From the NCBI RefSeq assembly GCF_018449545.1, contig NZ_JAAVUR010000019.1:1-64000 (forward strand): 64,000 nucleotides of DNA, given 5' to 3'. The position numbers and the translations under genes were made by a program. Source of the DNA: Granulicella sp. dw_53 (GTDB lineage: Bacteria; Acidobacteriota; Terriglobia; Terriglobales; Acidobacteriaceae). The notes under the pieces were generated by a model that was not told the origin of the DNA, ran no database searches, and saw only the letters and a list, made by a program, of their open reading frames with translations. Of the stretch, positions 9,105 through 19,014 are shown piece by piece; within the stretch, counting starts at the first letter, position 1; each line of letters starts with the position of its first letter.

Positions 9105-11069
9105 ATGGCACCATGGAAACTGTTCTCCTCGTTACAAGTTGTGACTCTGCTTGTTGTTTCCGGCGCGCATCACCACGCCGTAAGTCAAGAGCCTAAAACG
9201 GCGTTGAGCCCTGGCGAAATCATCTACAACAATCGGTGCGCCGGTTGCCATGACCGTCCCTATGCCACGAGAGCCCCATCCAAGGCGGCACTCAATACGA
9301 TGACGGTTGCAGCAATCAGCGATGCACTTACGGAAGGAATTATGAAGGTGCAGGGCTCGGGTCTAACGGAGACTGAGCGCGCCGATCTAATCCGTTATCT
9401 GACTTTGGGACGAAAAGAGTTGGCTCCTCCCAAGGACACTTGGTCTGACGGTATGATGTGCCCGGCCGACCGTCGCGCAGTCGACCTTAGCAGCGCGGCG
9501 CCAGTAACTGATTTTGGCTTCGATAAACGGAACACTCGAAGTTTGACCGCACGACAGGCGGGTCTTACAAAGGCGGATCTGTCTAACATGGAGCTCGCTT
9601 GGGCAATCGCGATTCCTGGCGGGATGACGATGCGCACCCAACCCGCCATCGTCGGTAATACCGTGTTCCTGCCGGTGGCCGATGCACGTTCCGTTTATGC
9701 CTTTGATGTGTCGCAGCCCCTGAAGCCATGCGTAAAGTGGATCTACAAAACGAAAAGCAAGTCGGCCCTCCGCACTAGCGCTAGCTATGGTGCCCTGGCG
9801 GACGGTCGAGGTGTTATCGCATTCTCGGGTTCCGATACCACCGCCTATTTGGTCGACGCCAAGACAGGTAAGGAAATATGGACCAGGCATATTGGAACCT
9901 ATCCCTACTCTCTGGCCACGGGAACGCCTGTCGTACTGAAAGATCGGATCATTGTCCCGATCTCTCAGTACGAAATTCTTGTTGCCGAACCGAACGAGCG
10001 GAGCTGTTGCACAAATCACGGCTATGTGGTGTCGCTGGACCCAAAGGATGGGTCACAACAATGGCGGTACGACACGATGGAGGAAGCCAAGCCGATCCGC
10101 GATCGCGGTGACGGAAAATATCTGTACGGACCTTCCGGGGCGCCGATCTGGTCGTCACCAGCCGTGGACGAGGAGAAGGGCGTTATCTTCTTCGGCACCG
10201 GCGAATCGAATTCACCGCCAGTCAGCAAGAATACGGACGCTATTATCGCTGTCGGGCTCGCCGACGGCAAGGAGAGATGGAGCTATCAGGGTACGAACAA
10301 CGACATTTATCTGTATGGTTGTGGTCCTCACCCAAAGCCAGACCAACTAAATTGCGTCAAGGATGCTGTTTATCGAGACGTGGACTTCGGCGCCTCGATG
10401 ATCCTTGCTTCCCTGAAAGGGGGCAAGGAGGCGATGTTCGGCGGCCAGAAATCTGGCACCGTTTGGGCACTCGATCCATCCACTGGAAGACTTCTCTGGC
10501 ATAACGATCTTGGCAGAGGCAGCCCGCTGGGAGGCATACATTGGGGTATTGCCTTTGCTGATAACACCGTATATGCCCCGATCTCCGCGGTCAACGACGC
10601 CTATCTGGATTCGTTGCTTCCAAATCAACCTCCGCCTTCTCCGTTTAAGTCCGGTCTATACGCGCTCGACGCCTATAGTGGCAAAGTTCGATGGAACTTT
10701 GCCACTGAGCCCGATTGCGAAGGAGATCGAAAAATACGCGTTCCAAACTGCGCGAAGGACATCGGCATGTCGGCAGCGCCAGCCGTCATTGATGGCGCTG
10801 TGGTCGAGGGAGCACTGGACGGGTATCTTTATGTGCTCGACGGCGGGAATGGCAAACTGTTGTGGAAGTTCGATACCTCGATCACCTATCAAGGTATTAA
10901 CGGGGTCGCTGGCAGAGGTGGGGCGATCGATTCTGCCTCAATTTCAGCAGCTAATGGTCTTCTGTTCGTCAACTCAGGCTACAACATGTTTGGGCAAACA
11001 TCTGGCAACGTGTTTCTTGCATTCAAACCAAAAGCCGGACGCAAAGCGAGCAACTCCTCAGACCACTGA
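9105..11069 (+). CDS. Cytochrome c / PQQ-propeller alcohol dehydrogenase (polyvinyl-alcohol-dehydrogenase-like)
   Basis: 654 residues. A signal peptide (about 1-28) is followed by a cytochrome c domain with haem-binding CAGCH (Cys45, Cys48, His49) and a likely axial Met. Then comes an eight-bladed PQQ-type beta-propeller with repeated 'V-x-A-L-D-x-x-x-G-x-x-x-W' blades. A vicinal Cys301-Cys302 pair (RSCCTNHG) is a hallmark of PQQ alcohol dehydrogenases. The fused cytochrome plus propeller order matches polyvinyl-alcohol dehydrogenase (cytochrome) relatives. Electrons from periplasmic alcohol oxidation would pass to the fused haem. No PQQ synthesis gene lies in the window. The gene stands alone, with a weak ribosome binding site. 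Confidence 0.85.
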   Translation: MAPWKLFSSLQVVTLLVVSGAHHHAVSQEPKTALSPGEIIYNNRCAGCHDRPYATRAPSKAALNTMTVAAISDALTEGIMKVQGSGLTETERADLIRYLTLGRKELAPPKDTWSDGMMCPADRRAVDLSSAAPVTDFGFDKRNTRSLTARQAGLTKADLSNMELAWAIAIPGGMTMRTQPAIVGNTVFLPVADARSVYAFDVSQPLKPCVKWIYKTKSKSALRTSASYGALADGRGVIAFSGSDTTAYLVDAKTGKEIWTRHIGTYPYSLATGTPVVLKDRIIVPISQYEILVAEPNERSCCTNHGYVVSLDPKDGSQQWRYDTMEEAKPIRDRGDGKYLYGPSGAPIWSSPAVDEEKGVIFFGTGESNSPPVSKNTDAIIAVGLADGKERWSYQGTNNDIYLYGCGPHPKPDQLNCVKDAVYRDVDFGASMILASLKGGKEAMFGGQKSGTVWALDPSTGRLLWHNDLGRGSPLGGIHWGIAFADNTVYAPISAVNDAYLDSLLPNQPPPSPFKSGLYALDAYSGKVRWNFATEPDCEGDRKIRVPNCAKDIGMSAAPAVIDGAVVEGALDGYLYVLDGGNGKLLWKFDTSITYQGINGVAGRGGAIDSASISAANGLLFVNSGYNMFGQTSGNVFLAFKPKAGRKASNSSDH

Positions 11070-11269
11070 TTCCTTGAAGTGGGGTCCGCGGATAACGCTG
11101 AACGACGAGTCTTAGCGTGGAGTCGAGAAAAGTTGTTGTAGTTAATCCCGCACATATCGTCCCAGATCCGCTGCATTCGAATCAACGAGTGCCGTCCTGC
11201 AATCAGCATCGACAATGCCCAACATGGAACGAATGCGGTATCGTCAAAGCGATGAAGGGCAGGCATCCC

Positions 11270-14236
11270 ATGACGTTGCGCAAACATCTGGAGCTAGCCT
11301 GTGCCCTCCTGCTGAGCGCCGCGTTCTGCCTCCTCACAGCGCGTCCGCTCTACGGAGCTTTGGAGCCACAGCCGCAGTACACCCGCAGCGTTTGGAAAGT
11401 CCAGGATGGGCTCCCCGAAGACACCGTACAGGCACTCGCCGAGACGCGTGACGGCTATCTCTGGATCGGCACCACCGGCGGTCTGACACGCTTTGATGGC
11501 AACCGCTTCCTGCTCAACGGTTCGAACACACTGCCTTCGCCGGGCGTCAATAGTATCTTCTGCCTGTCCGCTTCCCAGGATGGCGGCCTCTGGATCGGGA
11601 CCGAAGGCGGAGGCCTGTTGCACCTGCTCAATGGTACCGTCAGACACTTCGGCGCATCCGAGGGCCTAACCGACGGCTTCGTGCGCAGCGTGCTCGAAGA
11701 TCGTCAAGGGACCATCTGGGTCGGCACTGACGGCGGTCTCTTTCGCGTGCGAGGAGACCACGTCCAGCGTGTCGAGCAGGCCGACGCCATGGGTCCGCTC
11801 GCCGTACACGAACTCTCCGAAGATCGTTCCGGAAGAGTATGGGTTGGAGGCTCGCGGCTCCTCTCGATCGAAGAGGGGCAGACGAACTTCTACAACCTGC
11901 CGGGCTCTTACAGCAGCAACCGCGTTAAGACCGTCCTGCAAACTGTCGATGGCACCGTGTGGGTAGGCACGGTCAGTGGGTTGGAGCGACTCATCGGCAA
12001 CCGTTTCGAACCCGTCCCCGCCTTGCAGGGCACCGTACGAACGCTGAAGCAGACGAGCGACGGAACCCTCTGGATCGGCACCATCGGCCATGGTGTCTGG
12101 ACCTATAAGAGCGGCATCTTCTCGCATCCAGAGGGCCTTTTGCCGGGCAACACTGTCCTGAAGATCTTTGAGGACAGCAGCCACCAAGTATGGCTCGGCA
12201 TCCAGGGCGGACTGATCCGCCTGAGCAGGACACCAGTGCGCGTCGTGCCTCTCCCCCATGGCTCCGATGCAGACTTCGAAACCATCTCCGACAACGTCAA
12301 CGGAAGCCTTTGGGTCGTTGCCTCTGGCGTGTACAAGATCAGCGATGGGGTCGCACGGCCCTACGTCTTCGCAGAACTTCCTCACGTAATGCCGCGAACC
12401 ATTTTCCGTGCACGCGACGGCGACCTATGGGTGGGCACCGACGGCACTGGAGCGTATCGCATCACGCCGCGCGGCGTCGTCCACTACTGCGCTCCGCACG
12501 AGCTCACGAACAACTTCATCCGCGCCTTCATGGAAACGCGCCACGGCGACATGTGGGTAGCAACCGACGAGGGCGTCAGTCGTATGGCGGCACAAGGCGT
12601 GCAGAAGCTCACGATGAAGGATGGCCTCGTCTACTTCAGTACCCGCGCTCTCTTCGAGGATCACGCTGGAGACATCTGGATCGGCACCGATCAGGGGTTG
12701 AGCCACTGGCATCAAGATAGTTTTGTCCACGATCTCCTTACGGATGCCCTGCGCAATGAGAAGGTCTGGTCGATCTACGAAGACCCCACCCACACCCTCT
12801 GGTTCGGCACCCGAGACCACGGTCTGTTTCGTTACCAGGACGGCCGCGTCTCCCACTTCACCATCGCGCAGGGTCTCGTCAGCAACAGCATCTATCAGAT
12901 CCTCGAAGACGGTCAGCGCCGCTTCTGGCTCAGTGGACCGAACACCATCTCGTCTCTTGATGAGCGCCAACTCCACGACGCTCCAGGCGCTGCGGAGCAT
13001 CTCGCCGTGTCGGTGTACACCATGCCGTATGGAGCCGAAGGTGCGCAGATGTATGGCGGCAGGCAACCCTCTGGCTACCTCGATCCGGACGATAGCGTGT
13101 GGTTTCCAAGTAGTAAGGGCGCAGCCCATGTCCGGCTCGAAGGTTCCCCAATATTGACCATGCCGCGAGTAGTTCTGGAGACTGTAACCCTTGATGGTCG
13201 AATTCTTCCACCAGCACAGACCGTCTGGCTGCCCTCTCGCATGGCACGACTCGCCTTCAGTTATGCGCCCCTGTCCCTCAGGCCGCAGGAAGGTATTCGC
13301 TACCAGTACAAGCTCGAAGGCTTCGACAAAGACTGGGTCTACGCAGGTACCAACCTCGAAGCCTTCTACACCAATCTTCCGGCAGGCCACTATCGCTTCT
13401 CTGTGCAAGCCTTCGATGTCAGCAACCCCGCGCACAGGACAGAGGCCCACGTCGACGTCCAACGCGCTCCATTCCTCTGGCAGCGATGGTGGTTCCTGGC
13501 CTTGAGCGCAGCGACCATCCTGCTTGCGGTCTGGGCCATCTATAGGCTGCGCATGCATCAGGTACGTCTGCGTTTTCGCGCCGTCCTTGACGAGCGCGGA
13601 CGGCTTGCACGCGAGATGCATGATACCGTTATCCAAGGCTGCACCAGCGTTTCGGCACTCCTCGAAGCCGTGGCAAGCCTCAAAACCGAAGATCGCAAGG
13701 TGAAAGAAGATCTGCTCCATCATGCGCGCATGCAGGTTAGGACGACGATCGACGAAGCGCGCCACGCAGTTTGGAACCTACGTCACGACGACGGCTCTAC
13801 AATTGACCTCAACACCTCCATCGCTGCGATTGTGGCGCAGACCTGCAAGGACTCTGGAACCGCTGTCGATCTCTCACAAGAAGGCGTCCCTTTCTTCGTG
13901 CCCGGAGCCATCGCGCGCGAGTTGCTGATGATCGTCCGCGAGGCTATCTATAACGCGATGCTGCACGGCCATCCGCGCAGCATCACGGTGGCGATCCGGT
14001 ATGAAATCCCGCGCCTGAGCCTACTCGTCGACGACGATGGCGCGGGCTTCGTCGTGGCTGAGATCCCCTCTGAAGGCCACTATGGCATCACCGGCATGCG
14101 CGAACGCATGGAGCGCATAGGAGGCACCTTCGTCCTTCACAGCAAGCCCGGAAGAGGGACGGAGATCGAACTCACTATCAGCCGCGCTGTCCTCGAATCG
14201 AAGTCCGCGCAAGGTCGGCGCTGGACCATGGCCTAA
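11270..14236 (+). CDS. Two-component sensor histidine kinase with periplasmic propeller (Reg_prop/Y_Y_Y/HisKA_3)
   Basis: About 988 residues from the ATG at 11270. That start has AAGGG upstream and opens a good signal peptide, though the frame is open from 11117. Many 'LWIGTxGGLxRF' blades form a two-part propeller (about residues 40-640), then comes a Y_Y_Y domain (LEGFDKDWVYAGTN). One membrane helix (about 740-760) leads to HisKA_3 with the phospho-acceptor His784 in LAREMHDTVIQG, and an ATPase domain ending YGITGMRERM. Such kinases sense sugar oligomers outside the inner membrane and signal to a NarL-type regulator. Its likely partner lies 1.6 kb downstream, separated by a GH2 pseudogene and an esterase. 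Confidence 0.9.
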   Translation: MTLRKHLELACALLLSAAFCLLTARPLYGALEPQPQYTRSVWKVQDGLPEDTVQALAETRDGYLWIGTTGGLTRFDGNRFLLNGSNTLPSPGVNSIFCLSASQDGGLWIGTEGGGLLHLLNGTVRHFGASEGLTDGFVRSVLEDRQGTIWVGTDGGLFRVRGDHVQRVEQADAMGPLAVHELSEDRSGRVWVGGSRLLSIEEGQTNFYNLPGSYSSNRVKTVLQTVDGTVWVGTVSGLERLIGNRFEPVPALQGTVRTLKQTSDGTLWIGTIGHGVWTYKSGIFSHPEGLLPGNTVLKIFEDSSHQVWLGIQGGLIRLSRTPVRVVPLPHGSDADFETISDNVNGSLWVVASGVYKISDGVARPYVFAELPHVMPRTIFRARDGDLWVGTDGTGAYRITPRGVVHYCAPHELTNNFIRAFMETRHGDMWVATDEGVSRMAAQGVQKLTMKDGLVYFSTRALFEDHAGDIWIGTDQGLSHWHQDSFVHDLLTDALRNEKVWSIYEDPTHTLWFGTRDHGLFRYQDGRVSHFTIAQGLVSNSIYQILEDGQRRFWLSGPNTISSLDERQLHDAPGAAEHLAVSVYTMPYGAEGAQMYGGRQPSGYLDPDDSVWFPSSKGAAHVRLEGSPILTMPRVVLETVTLDGRILPPAQTVWLPSRMARLAFSYAPLSLRPQEGIRYQYKLEGFDKDWVYAGTNLEAFYTNLPAGHYRFSVQAFDVSNPAHRTEAHVDVQRAPFLWQRWWFLALSAATILLAVWAIYRLRMHQVRLRFRAVLDERGRLAREMHDTVIQGCTSVSALLEAVASLKTEDRKVKEDLLHHARMQVRTTIDEARHAVWNLRHDDGSTIDLNTSIAAIVAQTCKDSGTAVDLSQEGVPFFVPGAIARELLMIVREAIYNAMLHGHPRSITVAIRYEIPRLSLLVDDDGAGFVVAEIPSEGHYGITGMRERMERIGGTFVLHSKPGRGTEIELTISRAVLESKSAQGRRWTMA

Positions 14237-14239
14237 AGG

Positions 14240-14750
14240 TTTAGGCTCCGGATGTAAGCATGATTTGTGCCGACCCAGCGCAGGGCTGGTTGCCTTGAGC
14301 GTCATCGATCCGGCCCGTCTGCCTCGTTGCAATCCGCTGCATCGCACCGGCCGCATTCTCAATCTGCTCATTAGGATAAACTCCGAGTCGGTTACGCCTT
14401 CATTGCGAACCGCGTCCGTGATGTTCCACAATCGCGCGCTCGGCTGTAACTTCAAGTGCGCGGATGCAGGTTCCCCACTGCGCAATATGAAGGGGTTCGT
14501 CACGCGGGGCCATGTGTGGCGATAGATGCCTGATCCGGAGTACCAGCGGCAGTTCGGTTGCCGCGAATTATCCACCCGCACGGCGATCTGGTTTGGCCGC
14601 TCTCCCGCCGCAAGTTCCGTACTCAGATCGCTTTGGTATCGAGCCACGCACCAGGCCTTTCAACGCAAGTGGATCGAGCCGCAGGGCAGACGCCGCACCA
14701 GCCATACCTGCATCATTTAGGAAGTCGCGGCGAGTAACGCGAAGAGACAT
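14240..14750 (-). pseudogene. GH2-family glycosidase remnant with Tat signal and internal deletion
   Basis: From the ATG at 14750 the product starts with a Tat-type leader (MSLRVTRRDFLNDAGMAG). About 30 codons later, in another frame, the GH2 sugar-binding domain appears: PNQIAVRVDNSRQPNCRWYS and GSGIYRHTW. Further frames give EPLHIAQWGTCIRALEVTAE and ITDAVRNEGVTDSEF. At least three frame changes occur and the catalytic barrel is absent. The piece was probably a beta-galactosidase-like enzyme. It is wedged between the sensor kinase and esterase genes on the opposite strand. Confidence 0.75.
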
Positions 14751-14914
14751 GGCAGGGAGCCTTTCGGGTCGAGCAGTGATCCAGGATCAGCATAGCGCGC
14801 ATCAACATAATCCTAATCCGTCGAAAGTCGGATCCGCATCCTATGCCCGAGCGTGTAGGCTTTATTGCGCCGCAGAAACTAATTTCGCGCCGTGGCAAGT
14901 TCGAGTGGAGTCCT

Positions 14915-15793
14915 ATGAATCTGCGCCAGCCTGCGCTATCGATTGCTCTCGCCGTCATCACCACCGCGCTCGCAGGCGAGGCGGCAGACGTGCACGCCGC
15001 CCTTCCGCTCTGGACACAAGCCGCACCGGAGTCCAATCCAGCAGCCAGCCCGCAAAGCACTCTTCGCATCACGCCGGAAGGCGAACACGTAATCACGCAC
15101 GTCGAGGTGCCCTCGATCACGCCCTATCTTCCCGCGCCCGGCACCGCCACCGGAGCAGCCGTCATCGTTGCGCCCGGCGGCGGACACAGCGAGATCTGGA
15201 TCGACCATGAGGGCTACAACGTGGCCGCGTGGCTCAGCAGTCACGGCGTGGCGGCCTTCGTCCTGCAATATCGCCTCGCCCGCGCCAAAGATTCCGCCTA
15301 CACCATCGAAGGCACAGAACTCGGTGACATGCAACGCGCGATCCGTGTCGTTCGCAGCCGCAGCCGCGAGTGGAAGATCGACCCCGCACACGTCGGCGTC
15401 ATGGGCTTTTCAGCAGGTGGCGAGTTGGCCGCACTCGCCAGTACGCGCTACGACACCGGCCAGCCTGCAGCCACTGATCCAATCGAACGAATTAGTTCAA
15501 AACCGGCCTTCCAGGCTCTCCTATACCCCGCCATTCCTGACGATCCACGACTGACAGCTGACACCCCGAAAGCCTTCCTCGCCTGCGGAGCCCTCGATCG
15601 CATCAACATTGCACAGGGTCTGCCCGAACTCTATCTCGCTCTCGCAAAGCTTCAGGTGCCCGCCGAGCTCCACGTCTTCGCCGGCGTAGGCCATGGTTTC
15701 GGCATCCGCAGCAGGGGGCCGAAATCAGCAGCAGCATGGCCCCAGCTCTTCCTCGATTGGATGAGCGCCCAGCAGTTGCTTCACACAGATTGA
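14915..15793 (+). CDS. Secreted alpha/beta hydrolase (BD-FAE/acetyl-xylan-esterase-like)
   Basis: 292 residues from the ATG at 14915 (GGAG just upstream). A signal peptide runs to about residue 28. The fold shows the oxyanion stretch VAPGGGHSEIW, nucleophile motif GFSAGG (Ser166), an acid near CGALDRIN and the histidine in GVGHGFGI. This pattern is the BD-FAE/acetyl-xylan-esterase group that removes acetyl or feruloyl groups from plant polysaccharides. It lies between the kinase and the response regulator and may be a target of that system. The exact ester is not predictable. Confidence 0.85.
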   Translation: MNLRQPALSIALAVITTALAGEAADVHAALPLWTQAAPESNPAASPQSTLRITPEGEHVITHVEVPSITPYLPAPGTATGAAVIVAPGGGHSEIWIDHEGYNVAAWLSSHGVAAFVLQYRLARAKDSAYTIEGTELGDMQRAIRVVRSRSREWKIDPAHVGVMGFSAGGELAALASTRYDTGQPAATDPIERISSKPAFQALLYPAIPDDPRLTADTPKAFLACGALDRINIAQGLPELYLALAKLQVPAELHVFAGVGHGFGIRSRGPKSAAAWPQLFLDWMSAQQLLHTD

Positions 15794-15855
15794 CACATCG
15801 CCATTGCACCCTCAGGATAGGGTAATAATAGTAGGACGAAGTGGTGGGAATCGTG

Positions 15856-16494
15856 ATGGCGCAAAGCAGAGACACGCAAACGATCAAGGTACTCATCGTC
15901 GACGACCATCCCCTCATGCGCGTCGGAGTCGCCGCCATCGTCGACGGTCGACCCGACATGACCACCGTCGCGCAGGCTTCCTCCGGCGAAGAAGCCATCG
16001 AGCAGTATGAGCGCCATCTCCCCGACATCACCCTCATGGATCTGCGCCTGCCGCAGATGAGTGGCGTCGAAGCCATCCGCAGCATCCGTCGCCTCCATCC
16101 GCAGGCGCGCTTCGTCGTCCTCACCACCTACGAAGGCGATGAGGATATTCACCAGGCGCTCGAAGCTGGTGCTCAGGGATACATCATCAAAGGCATGCCC
16201 TACGATTCGCTGCTCCAGGCCATCGCGCGCGTCTACTCCGGCGGCCGCTTCCTGCCTGTGCCGGTCAAGCTTGCCCTTGCCTCGCGCCCGCCCCACTCAG
16301 AGCTTAGTCATCGTGAGCAGCAGGTCCTCGATCTCCTCGCCACCGGGAACAGCAACAAGCGCATCGGAGAGCTGCTTGGTATCACCGAAGCCACCGTCAA
16401 GTGTCACGTCAGCACTATTCTCATGCGGCTCAACGCGGTCGATCGAACGCAGGCCGTCATCTCCGCGCTACAGCGCGGCCTCGTTCACTTCTGA
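15856..16494 (+). CDS. NarL/FixJ-family response regulator
   Basis: 212 residues from the ATG at 15856 (a GTG at 15841 is also in frame). The receiver domain has the acidic pair at Asp16/Asp17, phospho-acceptor Asp62 in ITLMDLRLP and the lysine in YIIKGMP. The C-terminal LuxR-type helix-turn-helix reads LSHREQQVLDLLATGNSNKR and GITEATVKCHVSTIL. It pairs naturally with the HisKA_3 kinase at 11270. It is strongly similar to the regulator at 54695, so the two kinase/regulator systems are paralogous. The stop lies 15 bp from the stop of the convergent GH35 gene. Confidence 0.9.
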   Translation: MAQSRDTQTIKVLIVDDHPLMRVGVAAIVDGRPDMTTVAQASSGEEAIEQYERHLPDITLMDLRLPQMSGVEAIRSIRRLHPQARFVVLTTYEGDEDIHQALEAGAQGYIIKGMPYDSLLQAIARVYSGGRFLPVPVKLALASRPPHSELSHREQQVLDLLATGNSNKRIGELLGITEATVKCHVSTILMRLNAVDRTQAVISALQRGLVHF

Positions 16495-16509
16495 CCAAGG
16501 TTCCGTTTC

Positions 16510-19014
16510 TCACGGCTGCGTCTGCAGATTCAGTTCATACTGTGGAATCGCTCGAACCGAGCGCAACTCCCCCACCTGGCCAGACCGCGGCAGCGCACTC
16601 CGCACGCCATCCTCCGCGAAGATCGGGCTGTCCGCCCGTAGCGGCAGAATCTGCAGCGTCAGATCACCCGTCTGATGTCGCTCGAAAAAGCGCTTCATTC
16701 CAATCGTCCAAGGCATGCCATTGTAAAAATTGTCGTCGAGCAGATGCGTACCATCGCGGAAGCGCGCCACATCACCCGTATAGTCCACATCAAGAAACAG
16801 GTCACTCAGCCCATGCAGTGGGTCCTTATCGAGCATCAGCTTCCACGTCCCAGCATGGACGAACCCTGCATCGTCCGGCGCCTGCGCTACCCCCGCCGGT
16901 CTCCACGTCGGAGGCGGACCCATCTTGACCATAGGCGCAATGCCCACAGGTCCGGACACTGTCACACGCACCTTCGGATCGAACGACGGGAGCCGCGCAG
17001 AGAGCTCACTGAATGCCTGTGGCAACTGCCGCAGCGTCAGTGGACTGCTTGCCGCAGGGGATGCCGTGAGTGCAGGGAATACCCGCATCCGAAACGTCGG
17101 ATCACCATTCGACCGCAGCGTGATACTGCCTTCATCCGCGAAGAACTCGCCTGCCGTAAACAACAGCCGGTCGCCTCCCCCAAGCCGTACCATCCACGCC
17201 CGTTCAGCATCTTTCTGGGTGAGCACAAGAATCTGAACCGTCTTCCTTCTCGCGCTCTTCAACGAGAGAACGGTGTCCGCATCCGCAGCAAAATTGCTCA
17301 ATGTTACAAATTTCCCATTTCGTCGTAGCTTGCCGCTAGACGTCTCGACCACTAGCCCCGCATGATCCGCAAATGCAAGTTCGCACCGCACCCCCGGCAC
17401 GCAGAAGAAAACATATGTTGGCCTCTCTCCCATAATCTTTGTGAAGAGCTGCGCCGTGCTGTAGCGGAGCATAAATCCGCCCAGGTCCATGTAGAACGGC
17501 CAGATAAAGTAGCTCCCACTCGGCACATCGAGCGGCCGCTCTGGGAGCAGTAGATCACCTCCCGGCAGCGCCACCTTCACCTGGAATCCTGCACGAGCCG
17601 GCATCGCAGCACCACGCACATAGTTGTTTACAAACAGAAAGCCCGCATCGTCCTTCGAGCGCACCGCAAGCCTCGGCACCGAAAGATCGCCCGGCGTCTG
17701 CGGCAGAACCGCAGGAGCATGTGGATTCATGGGCGCAAGCTGTTCGCCAAACGCCTGCAGAAAATAGTCCACCACCTTCAGTTTTCGGAATGACTCCCGC
17801 TCTTGGCCAAACTCCCCCAGCGGTGCCTGAAAGTCATACGATTTCACCGGCACATCGGTCGGATAGCCAGTCGCTTGCGACTCCTGCAGAGTCGTGAGGC
17901 GCCCTTCAGGATTTTGCCCGCCTTGAAACATATAGCTGCCATACAGATTCACACCTGACCCCAGCATCACCGGGAACATCGCAGCAATATCATCCGCCCT
18001 CATCACCGGCCGCCGATGATACGTATCCTGAATCCCGCCCCCTACCTCAGCCGTAAGAAAAGGCGTATCCGCGTACGACGGAGACGCACCGCTCGTCCCG
18101 TCGATCGCCCCCATGTTGCCGCTCACTCGATTCTCGAAGCGAAACGTATATACCTCGTTCGGCGGCAGATTCTTCAGGGAAGCATCCCACGGCGCGTCCG
18201 GATATCCTCCAAAGACCGGCAGCACAGCCCCCGCAGGAACGACCGCATGGTCCCATCCCGTCACGCTGTAAAACGGCACATCAAGCCCGCTCTGTAGGGC
18301 CAGCCGCTTCAGCGCAAGGATATGCGCCTCGCCGCCACCCGGCGCCCTATTCGCATACTCATTCTCCAGTTGGACGCCGACCACCGGGCCGCCGTCCTTC
18401 CACAGCAACCCCTTCAACTGCTCGCCGATCGCTCCGTAAAAGGTAGCCACCGCCGCCATGTATGCAGGATCGTTCACCCGCGTGGGACCCTGTGCAAGCA
18501 CCCAGTCCGGCAAACCGCCATGACGAGCCTCCCCGTGAGCCCACGGTCCAATCCGCGCGTAAAGAGCCATGTGGTGTTTAGCGCAAAGCTGTGCGAAGTG
18601 CCGCAGATCCCGGTCGCCGCTCCAGTCAAACTGTCCCTTGACCTCCTCATGATGCAGCCAGATGATGTAGGCGGCGATTACATCCACCCCGCCTGCCTTC
18701 ATCTTCAGAATCTCCTCTTCCCACTCCGCTGCCGGCACACGCGAGAAGTGGAACTCTCCCATCACCGGCAGCCATGGCTTGCCATCGCGTGTGAGAAATC
18801 GCTGATTCAGCCCTAGCGTATGACCATCCGGCGAGGTAGCGTTCCCGGGTTGGAACGCAGTCGGTCCAGGCGCGGTATACGGAGCTCTGGCGTTCACCAG
18901 GATCTGCCCGTCCGCAGCCGGGACAAGCCATAGCAGCGCTGCGAGAGAGACGAGGACAGTGTATGTCCGGGGAAACCACTTGATTGGCAAGATTAAAGCC
19001 TCGGGAGTATTCAA
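16510..19014 (-). CDS. Secreted GH35-family beta-galactosidase-like enzyme
   Basis: 834 residues with an N-terminal hydrophobic leader (about 17-36, ending ADGQ). The TIM-barrel part shows VMGEFHFSRVPAAEWEEEIL, the GH35 phrase RIGPWAHGEARHGGLPDW, and VVGVQLENEYAN, where Glu219 would be the acid/base. The nucleophile is probably the Glu in FLTAEVGGGIQ. C-terminal beta-sandwich domains follow. GH35 enzymes release terminal beta-galactose from plant glycans. The gene is divergent from the TonB receptor at 19211, the arrangement of a small polysaccharide-utilisation locus. Its length agrees with GH35/DUF5597-type relatives. Confidence 0.85.
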   Translation of the reverse strand: MNTPEALILPIKWFPRTYTVLVSLAALLWLVPAADGQILVNARAPYTAPGPTAFQPGNATSPDGHTLGLNQRFLTRDGKPWLPVMGEFHFSRVPAAEWEEEILKMKAGGVDVIAAYIIWLHHEEVKGQFDWSGDRDLRHFAQLCAKHHMALYARIGPWAHGEARHGGLPDWVLAQGPTRVNDPAYMAAVATFYGAIGEQLKGLLWKDGGPVVGVQLENEYANRAPGGGEAHILALKRLALQSGLDVPFYSVTGWDHAVVPAGAVLPVFGGYPDAPWDASLKNLPPNEVYTFRFENRVSGNMGAIDGTSGASPSYADTPFLTAEVGGGIQDTYHRRPVMRADDIAAMFPVMLGSGVNLYGSYMFQGGQNPEGRLTTLQESQATGYPTDVPVKSYDFQAPLGEFGQERESFRKLKVVDYFLQAFGEQLAPMNPHAPAVLPQTPGDLSVPRLAVRSKDDAGFLFVNNYVRGAAMPARAGFQVKVALPGGDLLLPERPLDVPSGSYFIWPFYMDLGGFMLRYSTAQLFTKIMGERPTYVFFCVPGVRCELAFADHAGLVVETSSGKLRRNGKFVTLSNFAADADTVLSLKSARRKTVQILVLTQKDAERAWMVRLGGGDRLLFTAGEFFADEGSITLRSNGDPTFRMRVFPALTASPAASSPLTLRQLPQAFSELSARLPSFDPKVRVTVSGPVGIAPMVKMGPPPTWRPAGVAQAPDDAGFVHAGTWKLMLDKDPLHGLSDLFLDVDYTGDVARFRDGTHLLDDNFYNGMPWTIGMKRFFERHQTGDLTLQILPLRADSPIFAEDGVRSALPRSGQVGELRSVRAIPQYELNLQTQP

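Noticed and set aside
12425..13765. Minus-strand open frame of 446 codons inside the first sensor kinase
   Set aside because: Antisense shadow of a high-GC gene. The plus-strand product is an unmistakable kinase.
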